Shown here one piece after another: positions 34,970 to 41,847 of a DNA stretch of 64,000 nucleotides. Under the pieces are notes generated by a model that worked only from the letters and a program-made list of their open reading frames with translations, did no database searches and was not told where the DNA came from. The position numbers and the translations under genes are program-made. Position 1 is the first letter of the stretch; each line of letters opens with the position of its first letter. Origin of the DNA: Microbacterium luteolum (GTDB lineage: Bacteria; Actinomycetota; Actinomycetes; Actinomycetales; Microbacteriaceae); the NCBI RefSeq assembly GCF_039533965.1, contig NZ_BAAAUN010000001.1, positions 2,950,950 through 3,014,949 on the forward strand. The letters are read 5' to 3'.

Positions 34970-36340
34970 TCACCAACGGATGCGCAGAAACTCCGCACGG
35001 AGTTTCTCGCCTCGCACGGGGTTCAGGCTCTCGACCCACGAGATGCGGCCGAGCAGATGTGCACGGAAATCGTCGAGTCGGCGGTGATTCTGAGTGCGCG
35101 GACCGTGCACGACGCAGTTGTGGATCGTCGCCTTGAGCCGGTCATAGTCGTCCCGTGAGACATTCGTTCGCTGGTTGACGACGATTCCGGTCACGCTCTG
35201 CCTGACGCCCTGGCGTCGGACCCTCGTTTTGTGCGGGTTGGCCACGTGCCCCTCGTCCTCGATGATCCGCTGCACACCACGGATGAAGGCATCAGGTCGC
35301 TTCGCGAGTCTCGGACCGCCGCTGAAGGCGAGGTCATCGGCGTATCGCGTGTAGGTCGCATCGACGGCATCCGCCCATCCCGTCAGCCGTGAATCGAGAC
35401 GCCGGATGGCGAGGTTGGCAAGCATCGGCGAGGAGGGAGCGCCCTGCGGCAGATGACTCGTGGCCAGAGCCCGGCGCAGGGCGAACCGCTCGTCGGATGA
35501 TCCGCCCGGTGGCATGGCAGCAAGCACGCGCGGAGGAACGGCGTTGGTGCACAGCCCGGTCACGACGTGCGCGACGGGTTCGGACAGTCCCGACTGCCGA
35601 AGCGCTCCGTAGATGCGACCGCCCGTCACGCGGGCGAAGAACGTGGTGAGGTCGAGGGATATGACGATGTCCGCCCCCGTGTGGCGCGCGGCCCCGGTGG
35701 CCGCGCTGCGACCGGGCATGAAACCGTGGGCGGCATCGTTCACGGCTATGAGGCCGAGTGCCCGCTCCAGAAGACTGCGCTGCGCGCGGCGCATCCGTTG
35801 CTCCGGGATCTCTAGCAACCGGGGGATCCGCCCGTGCCGTGTGCGCCACTCGTACCGGTAGTGGTGCAAGGCCCCTGAGCGTGCGCGCCGATTCCAATGT
35901 TTGGTGTCGGCGAACCACTGGAGCCGGCCGACGTCCAGATCGAGCAAGGCGGCGAGATCCGGGATGCTGTCGATGCGGGGAAGAGCACCCGAGGGCGGCT
36001 GCGACGCCGATGGACCGACGACGCGATGGTGGATACGCAGCGGCGAACGGCGCTCGTCGGCCTTGCGCACCGCTTCTGCGAAATCGGGCGAACGGAGGAT
36101 CACCGACGTCAGCAGTCGCGGGGCATCGACAGGCGGGCGGGCGAAGGAGGCCAAAACGTCGCCGACGAGCGGAGAGAGCCAACGACGGCGCGCTCCCATG
36201 ACGTACGCGCCGGCCTCGACGAGCTGATCCTTCGCCCAGACCTCTGAGGCGAGGAAAGCGTCGGCCAGAGAGGCGGCCACCGACGACGGCAGCGGTCGCG
36301 GCGTGCGCCCAAGCACGCGTGATGCGGTGGAGGGCGCCAT
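34970..36340 (-). CDS. Retron-type reverse transcriptase
   Basis: A 456-residue reverse transcriptase. A helical N-terminal extension (about 1-115) precedes the polymerase. Motifs in order are HGFMPGRSA (205-213), GAARH at the retron NAxxH position (216-220), SLDLTTFF with the first catalytic Asp (228-235), LPQGAPSSP (297-305), the catalytic YADD (333-336), NPHKTR (368-373) and VTGIVVNQRTNV (383-394), the VTG motif being characteristic of retrons. Length resembles the longer myxobacterial retron enzymes. ATG at 36340 lies 30 bp after the predicted RNA; TTG at 36376 would fall inside its inverted repeat. No obvious effector is fused. Confidence 0.9.
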   Translation of the reverse strand: MAPSTASRVLGRTPRPLPSSVAASLADAFLASEVWAKDQLVEAGAYVMGARRRWLSPLVGDVLASFARPPVDAPRLLTSVILRSPDFAEAVRKADERRSPLRIHHRVVGPSASQPPSGALPRIDSIPDLAALLDLDVGRLQWFADTKHWNRRARSGALHHYRYEWRTRHGRIPRLLEIPEQRMRRAQRSLLERALGLIAVNDAAHGFMPGRSAATGAARHTGADIVISLDLTTFFARVTGGRIYGALRQSGLSEPVAHVVTGLCTNAVPPRVLAAMPPGGSSDERFALRRALATSHLPQGAPSSPMLANLAIRRLDSRLTGWADAVDATYTRYADDLAFSGGPRLAKRPDAFIRGVQRIIEDEGHVANPHKTRVRRQGVRQSVTGIVVNQRTNVSRDDYDRLKATIHNCVVHGPRTQNHRRLDDFRAHLLGRISWVESLNPVRGEKLRAEFLRIRW

Positions 36341-36369
36341 CAGAGGGCAGCCGCGGAGCGGGCGCCGGG

Positions 36370-36538
36370 CGTGCAATGGCCTGCGTACGACTCGTCCATC
36401 AGTGCGGGCACCGGTCTGCGCGAAGCGCAGTAAGGCGCCTGCGGCGTTCGTTCCAGGTCAGACTGCGTACCCCGGGGTGACCCCGGAGAGAGCGGAACAC
36501 ATCGTGAACCACTCGCCTCGTCCGCAAGCCATCGCACG
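36370..36538 (-). ncRNA. Candidate retron msr-msd RNA
   Basis: On the minus strand the first 21 nt (36538-36518) and the last 21 nt (36390-36370) pair with 18 Watson-Crick pairs, two G-U pairs and one mismatch, as the a1/a2 repeats of a retron do. Inside are GTTCC/GGAAC closing a CCGGGG-TCA-CCCCGG hairpin (msr-like). A further hairpin has outer stem GGCGCC/GGTGCC and inner stem CTGCGC-TTC-GCGCAG (msd-like). The RNA lies directly upstream of the reverse transcriptase, as in known retrons. A -10-like TATCGT ends 6 bp before its 5' end. Confidence 0.75.
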
Positions 36539-36543
36539 GCGCC

Positions 36544-36549
36544 ACGATA
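36544..36549 (-). promoter_or_regulatory. -10 element of retron transcript
   Basis: TATCGT on the minus strand would start transcription at about 36537-36538, exactly at the 5' end of the predicted a1 repeat. No good -35 is seen. Confidence 0.45.
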
Positions 36550-36618
36550 GCAAGGAACACCGACGTCCGGATGGCATCGACCGCAGCCCCGGGCGGTTGG
36601 CCTGACTACGCGGCCCCG

Positions 36619-36645
36619 ATGGCCTGCCGCAAACGATCGTTCTTG
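36619..36645. repeat. Right 27-bp inverted repeat bracketing retron
   Basis: Inverted copy of 34240-34266 with 26 of 27 positions identical, about 75 bp upstream of the predicted retron promoter. Confidence 0.7.
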
Positions 36646-36733
36646 ATCGCACGATAGGCGCGGAAACGCGCGCCGGAAACGTGGATCAGAACCTGGTTTC
36701 GGCGGGAACTTTCGGTGGCTTTAGTGAGCGCAC
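36631..36733. repeat. Right copy of degenerate direct repeat
   Basis: AAACGATCG at 36631-36639 and the block 36688-36733 parallel the left copy at 32861-32968. This stretch and the following 120 bp contain no supported gene. Confidence 0.4.
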
Positions 36734-36854
36734 CCCTCGATCTCAAGAACGCCAACGACCTACCACCCGGTGGTGACGCCTCAAGCATCGCTTCAGGGGT
36801 GATCATCCCGGCGTAGTTCTGCGCTTACCCGCACGATCTTGATGATTCTTCGAG

Positions 36855-36911
36855 TTGACACGCATATCCGGCGTCTGTACCGTTCGGTACATACTGAACT
36901 GATTGGTTCAG
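36855..36911 (+). promoter_or_regulatory. Promoter and two palindromic operators of DUF1348-tetR operon
   Basis: TTGACA (36855-36860) and TACCGT (36878-36883) are exactly 17 bp apart. TGTACCGTTCGGTACA (36876-36891) is a perfect 16-bp palindrome covering -10. CTGAAC (36894-36899) and GTTCAG (36906-36911) form a second perfect dyad with a 6-bp spacer at the start point. Both are well placed for repression by the TetR protein encoded downstream. Confidence 0.7.
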
Positions 36912-36934
36912 AACAATCGCAACGAGGAGTCACC

Positions 36935-37402
36935 ATGTCCCGTCCGCCCGTTCCCCCGTTCACCGAAGAGACCGCCATTCATAAGGTCCGCGCCGCCGAA
37001 GATGGCTGGAACACCCGCGACCCGGAGTGCATCGCACTCGCCTACAGCGAGGACAGCTGGTGGCGGAACCGGTCCACCTTCGTCCAGGGTCGTCCCGCCA
37101 TCATCGAGTTCCTCACCGACAAGTGGGCTCGCGAGCTTGACTACCGGCTCATCAAGGAAGTCTGGGCCTACACTGGCGATGTGATCGCCGTGCGCTTCGC
37201 GTACGAATATCGGAACGCCGAGGGCCAGTGGTTCCGCGCCTGCGGCAACGAGAACTGGCACTTCGACAAGGACGGTCTCATGACGCACCGCCACGCGAGC
37301 ATTAACGATGTCGCGATCGACGAGTCCGAGCGCAAGTTCTTCTGGGACAACTCCGGCCCGCGTCCCGCCGACCACCCTGGTCTGAGCGAGCTCGGTCTCT
37401 GA
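36935..37402 (+). CDS. DUF1348 / NTF2-like family protein
   Basis: A 155-residue protein of the SnoaL/NTF2-like fold, DUF1348 type. Recognisable blocks are [51 protein letters not shown] and [20 protein letters not shown], ending in SERKFFWD. The function of the family is not established. ATG at 36935 follows CGAGGAG. The stop shares bases with the tetR start (TGATG), so the two genes form an operon under the palindromic promoter. Confidence 0.9.
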   Translation: MSRPPVPPFTEETAIHKVRAAEDGWNTRDPECIALAYSEDSWWRNRSTFVQGRPAIIEFLTDKWARELDYRLIKEVWAYTGDVIAVRFAYEYRNAEGQWFRACGNENWHFDKDGLMTHRHASINDVAIDESERKFFWDNSGPRPADHPGLSELGL

Positions 37403-37968
37403 TGGCCAGAACCGTCCTCGACCGGTCTGACGTGGTCCTCGCCCTCGCTGGCGTTTTCCGCGAGCGAGGCTTCGAGGGTGGTTCGCTGTCCGTCATCAAG
37501 CAGAAGACCGGCATAGGTCGCGGCAGCCTCTATCACTTCTTCCCAGAGGGGAAGACGGATATGGCCCGCGCGGTGCTCGACCAAGTCAGTGATTGGTTCG
37601 AGGAGAAGATCTTCGTTCCGCTTCGCACTGCGACCGATCCCCAGAAGGCGATCGCGGACATGTCGCGTGCGGTTGCCGAGTACTTCATCTCTCGTCAATG
37701 CGTGTGCTTGTTCGCCGCGATCACGCTGGGTGAGGAGCAGGAGACCTTCGCCAAGGCGGTGAAGTCGTATTTCACCGAGTGGGTCGAAGCCCTCACGGGC
37801 GTGCTCCGCCTCGCCGGACTCTCACCCCAGGAGGCGGCAGACCGTGCGCTGGACGCGGTCGCTGTCATCCAGGGCGGGCTGATCCTGGCCCGCGCCTACG
37901 GCGACGACCAGACCTTCCTTGGGATCGTCGACCGCGCAGAAAACAACCTTCTCGCCCCCACCCGCTGA
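37402..37968 (+). CDS. TetR-family transcriptional regulator
   Basis: A 188-residue repressor. The N-terminal helix-turn-helix is VFRERGFEGGSLSVIKQKTG then GRGSLYHFFPEGKTDMA, typical of the TetR/AcrR type with a YHFF helix. The C-terminal ligand domain contains YFISRQCVCLFAAITLGEE with a cysteine that could sense thiol-reactive compounds. It is cotranscribed with the DUF1348 gene and probably autoregulates through the dyads at 36876-36911. Confidence 0.92.
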   Translation: MARTVLDRSDVVLALAGVFRERGFEGGSLSVIKQKTGIGRGSLYHFFPEGKTDMARAVLDQVSDWFEEKIFVPLRTATDPQKAIADMSRAVAEYFISRQCVCLFAAITLGEEQETFAKAVKSYFTEWVEALTGVLRLAGLSPQEAADRALDAVAVIQGGLILARAYGDDQTFLGIVDRAENNLLAPTR

Positions 37969-38085
37969 GCGGAAAACCGAGCCTGCGCCTTGTAGGTGTG
38001 ATGCACGGCCTGCACGACGAGATCGACGCTGAAGATCCGACCACCGCCGAGCTCCTCCATCATCGAACCCCGCAAGCAGTATCGA

Positions 38086-38238
38086 TCAGGTCACCTTCGG
38101 GAAGAGGATGCGGAACGCGCGGACGTAGCTGTTCCCGCGCTCGCCGTGTGAGGGGACGTAGAAGTCGGGATCGATGTGGACGATCGACCGCTCGTCGGTC
38201 GCATCGTCCGCGGCGGGTGTCAATTCGGGAGTCAGCAT
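38086..38238 (-). CDS. Orphan 50-residue protein with purine-regulon promoter
   Basis: From ATG at 38238 with GAGGTG upstream, the frame encodes 50 residues: MLTPELTPAADDATDERSIV, then a VHIDPDFYVPSHGERGNSY segment and VRAFRILFPKVT at the end. Codon use is normal. A clean promoter (TTGACG, 17 bp, TACTCT) and a TTCC...GAAA operator-like site match the layout of the hydroxypyruvate isomerase operon. I do not recognise the protein; it may be a regulatory small protein or the start of a truncated enzyme. Confidence 0.55.
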   Translation of the reverse strand: MLTPELTPAADDATDERSIVHIDPDFYVPSHGERGNSYVRAFRILFPKVT

Positions 38239-38275
38239 GGTGGTCACCTCGGTCCTTCTCGCGCGGGCTCTCGTT

Positions 38276-38290
38276 TTTCATAATACGGAA
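38276..38290 (-). promoter_or_regulatory. Purine-regulon operator, site G
   Basis: TTCCGTATTATGAAA on the minus strand matches site B at 12 of 15 positions. It starts 27 bp after the beginning of the -10, the same distance as at the hyi operon. Confidence 0.5.
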
Positions 38291-38311
38291 ACATAGTTCT
38301 GCCTCATGAAA

Positions 38312-38340
38312 AGAGTATGACGAGCACCGCATCGCGTCAA
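38312..38340 (-). promoter_or_regulatory. Promoter of orphan 50-codon gene
   Basis: TTGACG (38340-38335) and TACTCT (38317-38312) on the minus strand with 17-bp spacing. The sequence TACTCTTTTCA is identical to that at the hyi promoter (48688-48698). Confidence 0.65.
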
Positions 38341-38365
38341 GTGATGTCGGTGGTGAGGCTTCGCG

Positions 38366-39064
38366 TCAGGACCAGTGACCGGGGCGGGGAAGAGTGCGGT
38401 CGTGCACCGCGACGCCGTCGGGAGTGACCGCCGCGGTGCAGTACAGCAGGGATTGCGTCGGGTAGCCATGCGGGCGGTTGTCGCGGATGATCGCGCGATC
38501 GTCTTCCGGCGACAGTCGAGCGGATGCCGCGAGCAGGCCGACCCACGCGTCGACCCAGTCGTCGTCCGCCGCCGCGGGACCCAGGGCACGGAACTCGGGC
38601 AGCCAGGCGGCGATGCGGGGTGTTCCCGGATCGTCGAGGTCGTCGTGCGCGATCATGTGTGTGCCCGGCTCGATGACGGTCGTCCGCAGGGCGGCGCCGT
38701 CCCAGCTGAGCACGCGCGCCCCCTCCGGCTGCACCTCGAGCAGGTTGAACCCGTGCATCGGGAGCGGGCCGACCGGTGACCGCCCGGCGACGGATTCGAG
38801 AGCGAGCGTGCCGCGGGAGACGGCGCGATCCAGGGGCAGTCCGCCCACGTCCTCGCGGTTGAGCAGTACGGCGAGCCGACGCTGTTCCGGGTCGACCGCC
38901 AGCCAGGCGCCGCCGGCCCGACGATCCCGGATGCCGATCACGCCGGGGTACTGCTCGGGCCACCAGGGCCCCAGCGCGTCCCAGTCCCGCTCCGGGTCCT
39001 CGTCCCGCACCGCGAGCAGTCGCGCGCTTCCGGCCTCCGCCACATCGATCACGACCGTGCACAC
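38366..39064 (-). CDS. NRDE (TANGO2-like) family protein
   Basis: A 232-residue NRDE-domain protein starting MCTVVIDV, with an N-terminal Cys2 as in Ntn-type hydrolases. VRDEDPERDWDALGPWWPEQ stands for the N-R-D-E motif region, and GGAWLAVDPEQRRLAVLLNR and GFNLLEVQPEGARVLSWDG follow. Eukaryotic relatives (TANGO2) are linked to haem or lipid handling; bacterial roles are unclear. It diverges from coaBC. Confidence 0.88.
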   Translation of the reverse strand: MCTVVIDVAEAGSARLLAVRDEDPERDWDALGPWWPEQYPGVIGIRDRRAGGAWLAVDPEQRRLAVLLNREDVGGLPLDRAVSRGTLALESVAGRSPVGPLPMHGFNLLEVQPEGARVLSWDGAALRTTVIEPGTHMIAHDDLDDPGTPRIAAWLPEFRALGPAAADDDWVDAWVGLLAASARLSPEDDRAIIRDNRPHGYPTQSLLYCTAAVTPDGVAVHDRTLPRPGHWS

Positions 39065-39120
39065 GCACGTCAGTCTAGGTCGTGCCCCGGAGGTGCGGAT
39101 GCTGGGGCAGAATCGGACGT

Positions 39121-40335
39121 GTGAACATCGTCGTGTCGGTAACGGGCGGCATCGCCGCGTACAAGACGGTGCACCTGGTGCGCCTGCTCACGAAGGCCGG
39201 TCACGAGGTGACGGTGGTCCCGACGGAGGATGCCCTGCGCTTCGTCGGCACTCCCACGTGGGAGGCCATCAGTCGGCACCCGGTGACCACGAGCGTGCAC
39301 GACGACGTCGCCAAGGTGCGCCATGTCGCTCTCGGTCAGGCGGCCGATCTGGTGATCGTGGCGCCCGCCACCGCGAACTCGATCGCGAAGATGACGGCAG
39401 GCCTCGCCGACGACCTGTTCGGCACGACGCTGCTGGCGACCGAGGCTCCGGTCCTGATCGCGCCCGCGATGCACGCCGAGATGTGGCGCCATCCGGCGAC
39501 GAGGGCGAACATCGAGACCCTCCGCGGCCGAGGCGTGCACATCGTCGGTCCGGCGGACGGCGAGCTCGCCGGTGGAGACAGCGGTCCGGGACGGATGTCG
39601 GAGCCGGAGGAGATCTTCGCGGCGGCGCAGGCCTTGCTGGCTCCGCGTGATCTCGAGGGCCTGCGCGTGGCCGTGTCGGCCGGCGGCACGCGCGAGCCGA
39701 TCGATCCGGTGCGCTTCCTCGGCAACCGCTCGAGCGGCCGGCAGGGGGTGGCCCTCGCGGCGGAGGCTGCGGCGCGCGGAGCCTCGGTCGTGCTCGTCGC
39801 GACCAACATCGCCGGCGACGTGCTCGCCGACGCCCGGCATCCGTCCGTCCGGATCGTGACGGCGGGATCCGCCGCAGAGCTCGCCGACGCGATGGCGGAT
39901 GCCGCCGCGGATGCCGACGTGGTGATCATGGCGGCGGCGGTCGCCGACTACCGGCCCGTCGCGGTGTCCGACCGCAAGCTCACCAAGGAGAGCGGCGGCA
40001 TCCCGTCGATCGAACTCGTCGAGAACGCCGACATCGTGGCCTCGCTGGTCGCGGCGCGTCGACCGGGCCAGCTGATCGTGGGGTTCGCCGCAGAGACGCC
40101 GGAGGATCAGGACGAGCTCATCGCCCGCGCGCGCCGCAAGCAGCAGCGCAAGGGCGTCGATCTGCTGGTCGTGAACGAGGTGGGCTGGGAGCGGGGGTTC
40201 GAGAGCGCCGACAACGCCGTGCACGTCCTCGGCCCGGACGGCGCGATCGCGGGTGAGGCTTCCGGCACGAAGCGGGCAGTTGCCTCGGCCGTCTGGGATG
40301 CGGTGAGCGATACACTTTCGTCAGACAGAACCTGA
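39121..40335 (+). CDS. coaBC: Bifunctional phosphopantothenoylcysteine decarboxylase/phosphopantothenate-cysteine ligase
   Basis: A 404-residue two-domain enzyme of coenzyme A synthesis. The N-terminal flavin decarboxylase half has VVSVTGGIAAYKTVHLVRLL, APATANSIAKMTAGLADDLF and APAMHAEMWRHPAT with the catalytic His region. The ligase half starts near residue 185 with VAVSAGGTREPIDPVRFLGN and contains AAAVADYRP and KLTKESGG. The start is GTG at 39121. This is a housekeeping gene without operon link to the purine genes. Confidence 0.95.
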   Translation: MNIVVSVTGGIAAYKTVHLVRLLTKAGHEVTVVPTEDALRFVGTPTWEAISRHPVTTSVHDDVAKVRHVALGQAADLVIVAPATANSIAKMTAGLADDLFGTTLLATEAPVLIAPAMHAEMWRHPATRANIETLRGRGVHIVGPADGELAGGDSGPGRMSEPEEIFAAAQALLAPRDLEGLRVAVSAGGTREPIDPVRFLGNRSSGRQGVALAAEAAARGASVVLVATNIAGDVLADARHPSVRIVTAGSAAELADAMADAAADADVVIMAAAVADYRPVAVSDRKLTKESGGIPSIELVENADIVASLVAARRPGQLIVGFAAETPEDQDELIARARRKQQRKGVDLLVVNEVGWERGFESADNAVHVLGPDGAIAGEASGTKRAVASAVWDAVSDTLSSDRT

Positions 40336-40336
40336 C

Positions 40337-40351
40337 TTCCGCAATACGAAA
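40337..40351 (+). promoter_or_regulatory. Purine-regulon operator, site B
   Basis: TTCCGCAATACGAAA lies 33 bp upstream of the peroxiredoxin ATG and 26 bp after the start of a possible -10 TACACT (40311-40316) inside the end of coaBC. Confidence 0.55.
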
Positions 40352-40383
40352 TCATCGATGCGGAATCCCTGAACGGAGAGATC

Positions 40384-40851
40384 ATGACCGAACGACTCGT
40401 CCCCGGTGACGCCGCACCCGCCTTCACCCTGTCCGACGCCGACGGCGCGACGACTGCTCTCGCCGACTATCGCGGCCGGAACGTCGTCGTCTACTTCTAT
40501 CCGAAGGCGGCGACGCCGGGATGCACGACCGAGGCCTGCGACTTCCGCGACAGCCTCTCCTCGCTGGCTGCCGCCGGCTATGCGGTGCTCGGCATCTCAC
40601 CCGACGAGGTTGCGGACATCCGCGCGTTCGCCGAGGCCGAGGGGCTGACGTTCCCGCTGCTCGCCGACACCGACGCCGCCACGGCGCGCGCGTGGGGAGC
40701 GTGGGGCGAGAAGACCGTGGGGGAGCGCACGTTCGACGGTGTGATCCGCTCGACCTTCGTCCTGGATGCCGACGGCATCGTGCAGCGCGCCGAGTACGGG
40801 GTCGATCCGACGGGGCACGTCGCTCGCCTCCGCGCCGAACTCGGTGTATGA
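40384..40851 (+). CDS. bcp: Thioredoxin-dependent peroxiredoxin, BCP type
   Basis: A 155-residue peroxiredoxin of the BCP/PrxQ class. The peroxidatic site is VVYFYPKAATPGCTTEACDFR, with the resolving Cys five residues later in the TTEAC position as in BCP. The enzyme reduces hydrogen peroxide and organic peroxides with thioredoxin. A purine-regulon-like site lies in its leader and the urate oxidase operon follows, so it may be induced to remove peroxide made by urate oxidase and xanthine oxidation. Confidence 0.93.
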   Translation: MTERLVPGDAAPAFTLSDADGATTALADYRGRNVVVYFYPKAATPGCTTEACDFRDSLSSLAAAGYAVLGISPDEVADIRAFAEAEGLTFPLLADTDAATARAWGAWGEKTVGERTFDGVIRSTFVLDADGIVQRAEYGVDPTGHVARLRAELGV

Positions 40852-40858
40852 AGAGGGT

Positions 40859-40886
40859 TGACAACTCTTGCGGCATTCCGCAGACT
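40859..40886 (+). promoter_or_regulatory. Possible promoter of uraD-uraH-uricase operon
   Basis: TTGACA (40859-40864) and CAGACT (40881-40886) are 16 bp apart. The -10 is weak, but its distance to site C (29 bp) matches the other regulated promoters. Confidence 0.4.
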
Positions 40887-40909
40887 GGTTGCACATGCTG
40901 AAATAACAG

Positions 40910-40924
40910 TTCCGGCATACGGAA
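40910..40924. promoter_or_regulatory. Purine-regulon operator, site C
   Basis: TTCCGGCATACGGAA has perfect 5-bp arms (TTCCG/CGGAA). It is one of the best-conserved copies, 75 bp upstream of uraD. Confidence 0.65.
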
Positions 40925-40998
40925 GTGCTGCCTCTCCTGGAGAGGCGTCATCCGTATCGTCCTACGCGCCGGATGCCAGCATGTGCTGAGGATCAAAG

Positions 40999-41502
40999 AT
41001 GTTGCTCACGGAGTTCAACTCCTGCACGCACGACGTCGCCGTCCGTGTCGTGAAGCCCGCCTTGGACATTCCCCGCTGGTACGACGCGCTCGTCGACGGC
41101 CGGCCCTATGCGTCGATCGCCGCGCTGACGGATGCCGCCGCACAGGTCGCTGCACCGCTCACCGCTGGCGAGATCGATGGTGCGCTCTCGCATCATCCGC
41201 GCATCGGCGAACGGGCCCAGGGCGAGAGTGCCGAGGCGGCCCTCGCCCGCAAGGAGCAGTCCGGCGTCGACGCCGCGGCAGCCGAGGCGCTGGCCGCAGG
41301 CAACCGCGCCTACGAGGAGACGTTCGACCGCGTCTTCCTCGTCCGGGCGGCCGGCCGGACGGCCGACGACATCCTCGCCCTGCTGCAGCAGCGGCTCGGC
41401 AACGCCCCCGAGCAGGAGCTGGCCGTCATCGACCAGCAGCTGCGCGAGATCGCCGCCCTGCGCCTCGCCGGGGCCATCGAGACAGAAGGAGCACGCGCAT
41501 GA
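40999..41502 (+). CDS. uraD: 2-oxo-4-hydroxy-4-carboxy-5-ureidoimidazoline decarboxylase
   Basis: A 167-residue OHCU decarboxylase, last enzyme from urate to (S)-allantoin. Seen are LTEFNSC at the start, the catalytic-His segment ALSHHPRIGERAQ, SAEAALARKEQSGVD, and the helix AYEETFDRVFLVRAAGRTADD. GAGGATC precedes the ATG at 40999. Its stop overlaps the uraH start (ATGA), and urate oxidase follows, so the three enzymes for urate to allantoin are one operon. Confidence 0.94.
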   Translation: MLLTEFNSCTHDVAVRVVKPALDIPRWYDALVDGRPYASIAALTDAAAQVAAPLTAGEIDGALSHHPRIGERAQGESAEAALARKEQSGVDAAAAEALAAGNRAYEETFDRVFLVRAAGRTADDILALLQQRLGNAPEQELAVIDQQLREIAALRLAGAIETEGARA

Positions 41503-41840
41503 GCGTCTCTCACGTGACCACCCACATCCTGGACACATCGATCGGGCGCCCGGCGCCCGGCGTCGCCGTCGTACTCGAGGCCCGAGACGGCGACGGATGG
41601 GTCGGGATCGGTACGGGCCTCACCGATGCCGACGGACGGGTGAAAGAACTCGGTCCCGAGCGGCTGGAGAGCGGTGCCTACCGCCTCCGGTTCGACACGG
41701 CGGCCTACTTCGCCGGCATCGAAACGGACACCTTCTTCCCGGAGGTGGTGCTGACCTTCCTGGTCGACACTGCGCAGGCGCACTACCACGTGCCGCTGCT
41801 GCTCAGCCCGTTCGCCTATTCCACTTACCGAGGAAGCTGA
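41499..41840 (+). CDS. uraH: 5-hydroxyisourate hydrolase (transthyretin-like)
   Basis: A 113-residue transthyretin-fold hydrolase. The N-terminal HILDTSIGRPAPGV contains the active-site His, VVLTFLVDTAQAHYHVPLLLSP holds the second His region, and the protein ends in the diagnostic YRGS. It converts 5-hydroxyisourate to OHCU between the urate oxidase and UraD steps. Start ATG overlaps the uraD stop by four bases. Confidence 0.95.
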   Translation: MSVSHVTTHILDTSIGRPAPGVAVVLEARDGDGWVGIGTGLTDADGRVKELGPERLESGAYRLRFDTAAYFAGIETDTFFPEVVLTFLVDTAQAHYHVPLLLSPFAYSTYRGS

Positions 41841-41847
41841 GAAGAAC

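Noticed and set aside
34970..36340. Group II intron maturase
   Set aside because: No maturase or HNH domain follows the polymerase, no intron domain V-like hairpin is seen, and the VTG motif and upstream inverted-repeat RNA indicate a retron.
36340..36537. A 65-codon frame (GTG at 36537) ending in TGATG overlap with the reverse transcriptase start
   Set aside because: It coincides with the predicted retron RNA; the 21-nt end pairing and hairpins explain the sequence better, and the peptide (Arg/Pro/Ser-rich) resembles no protein.
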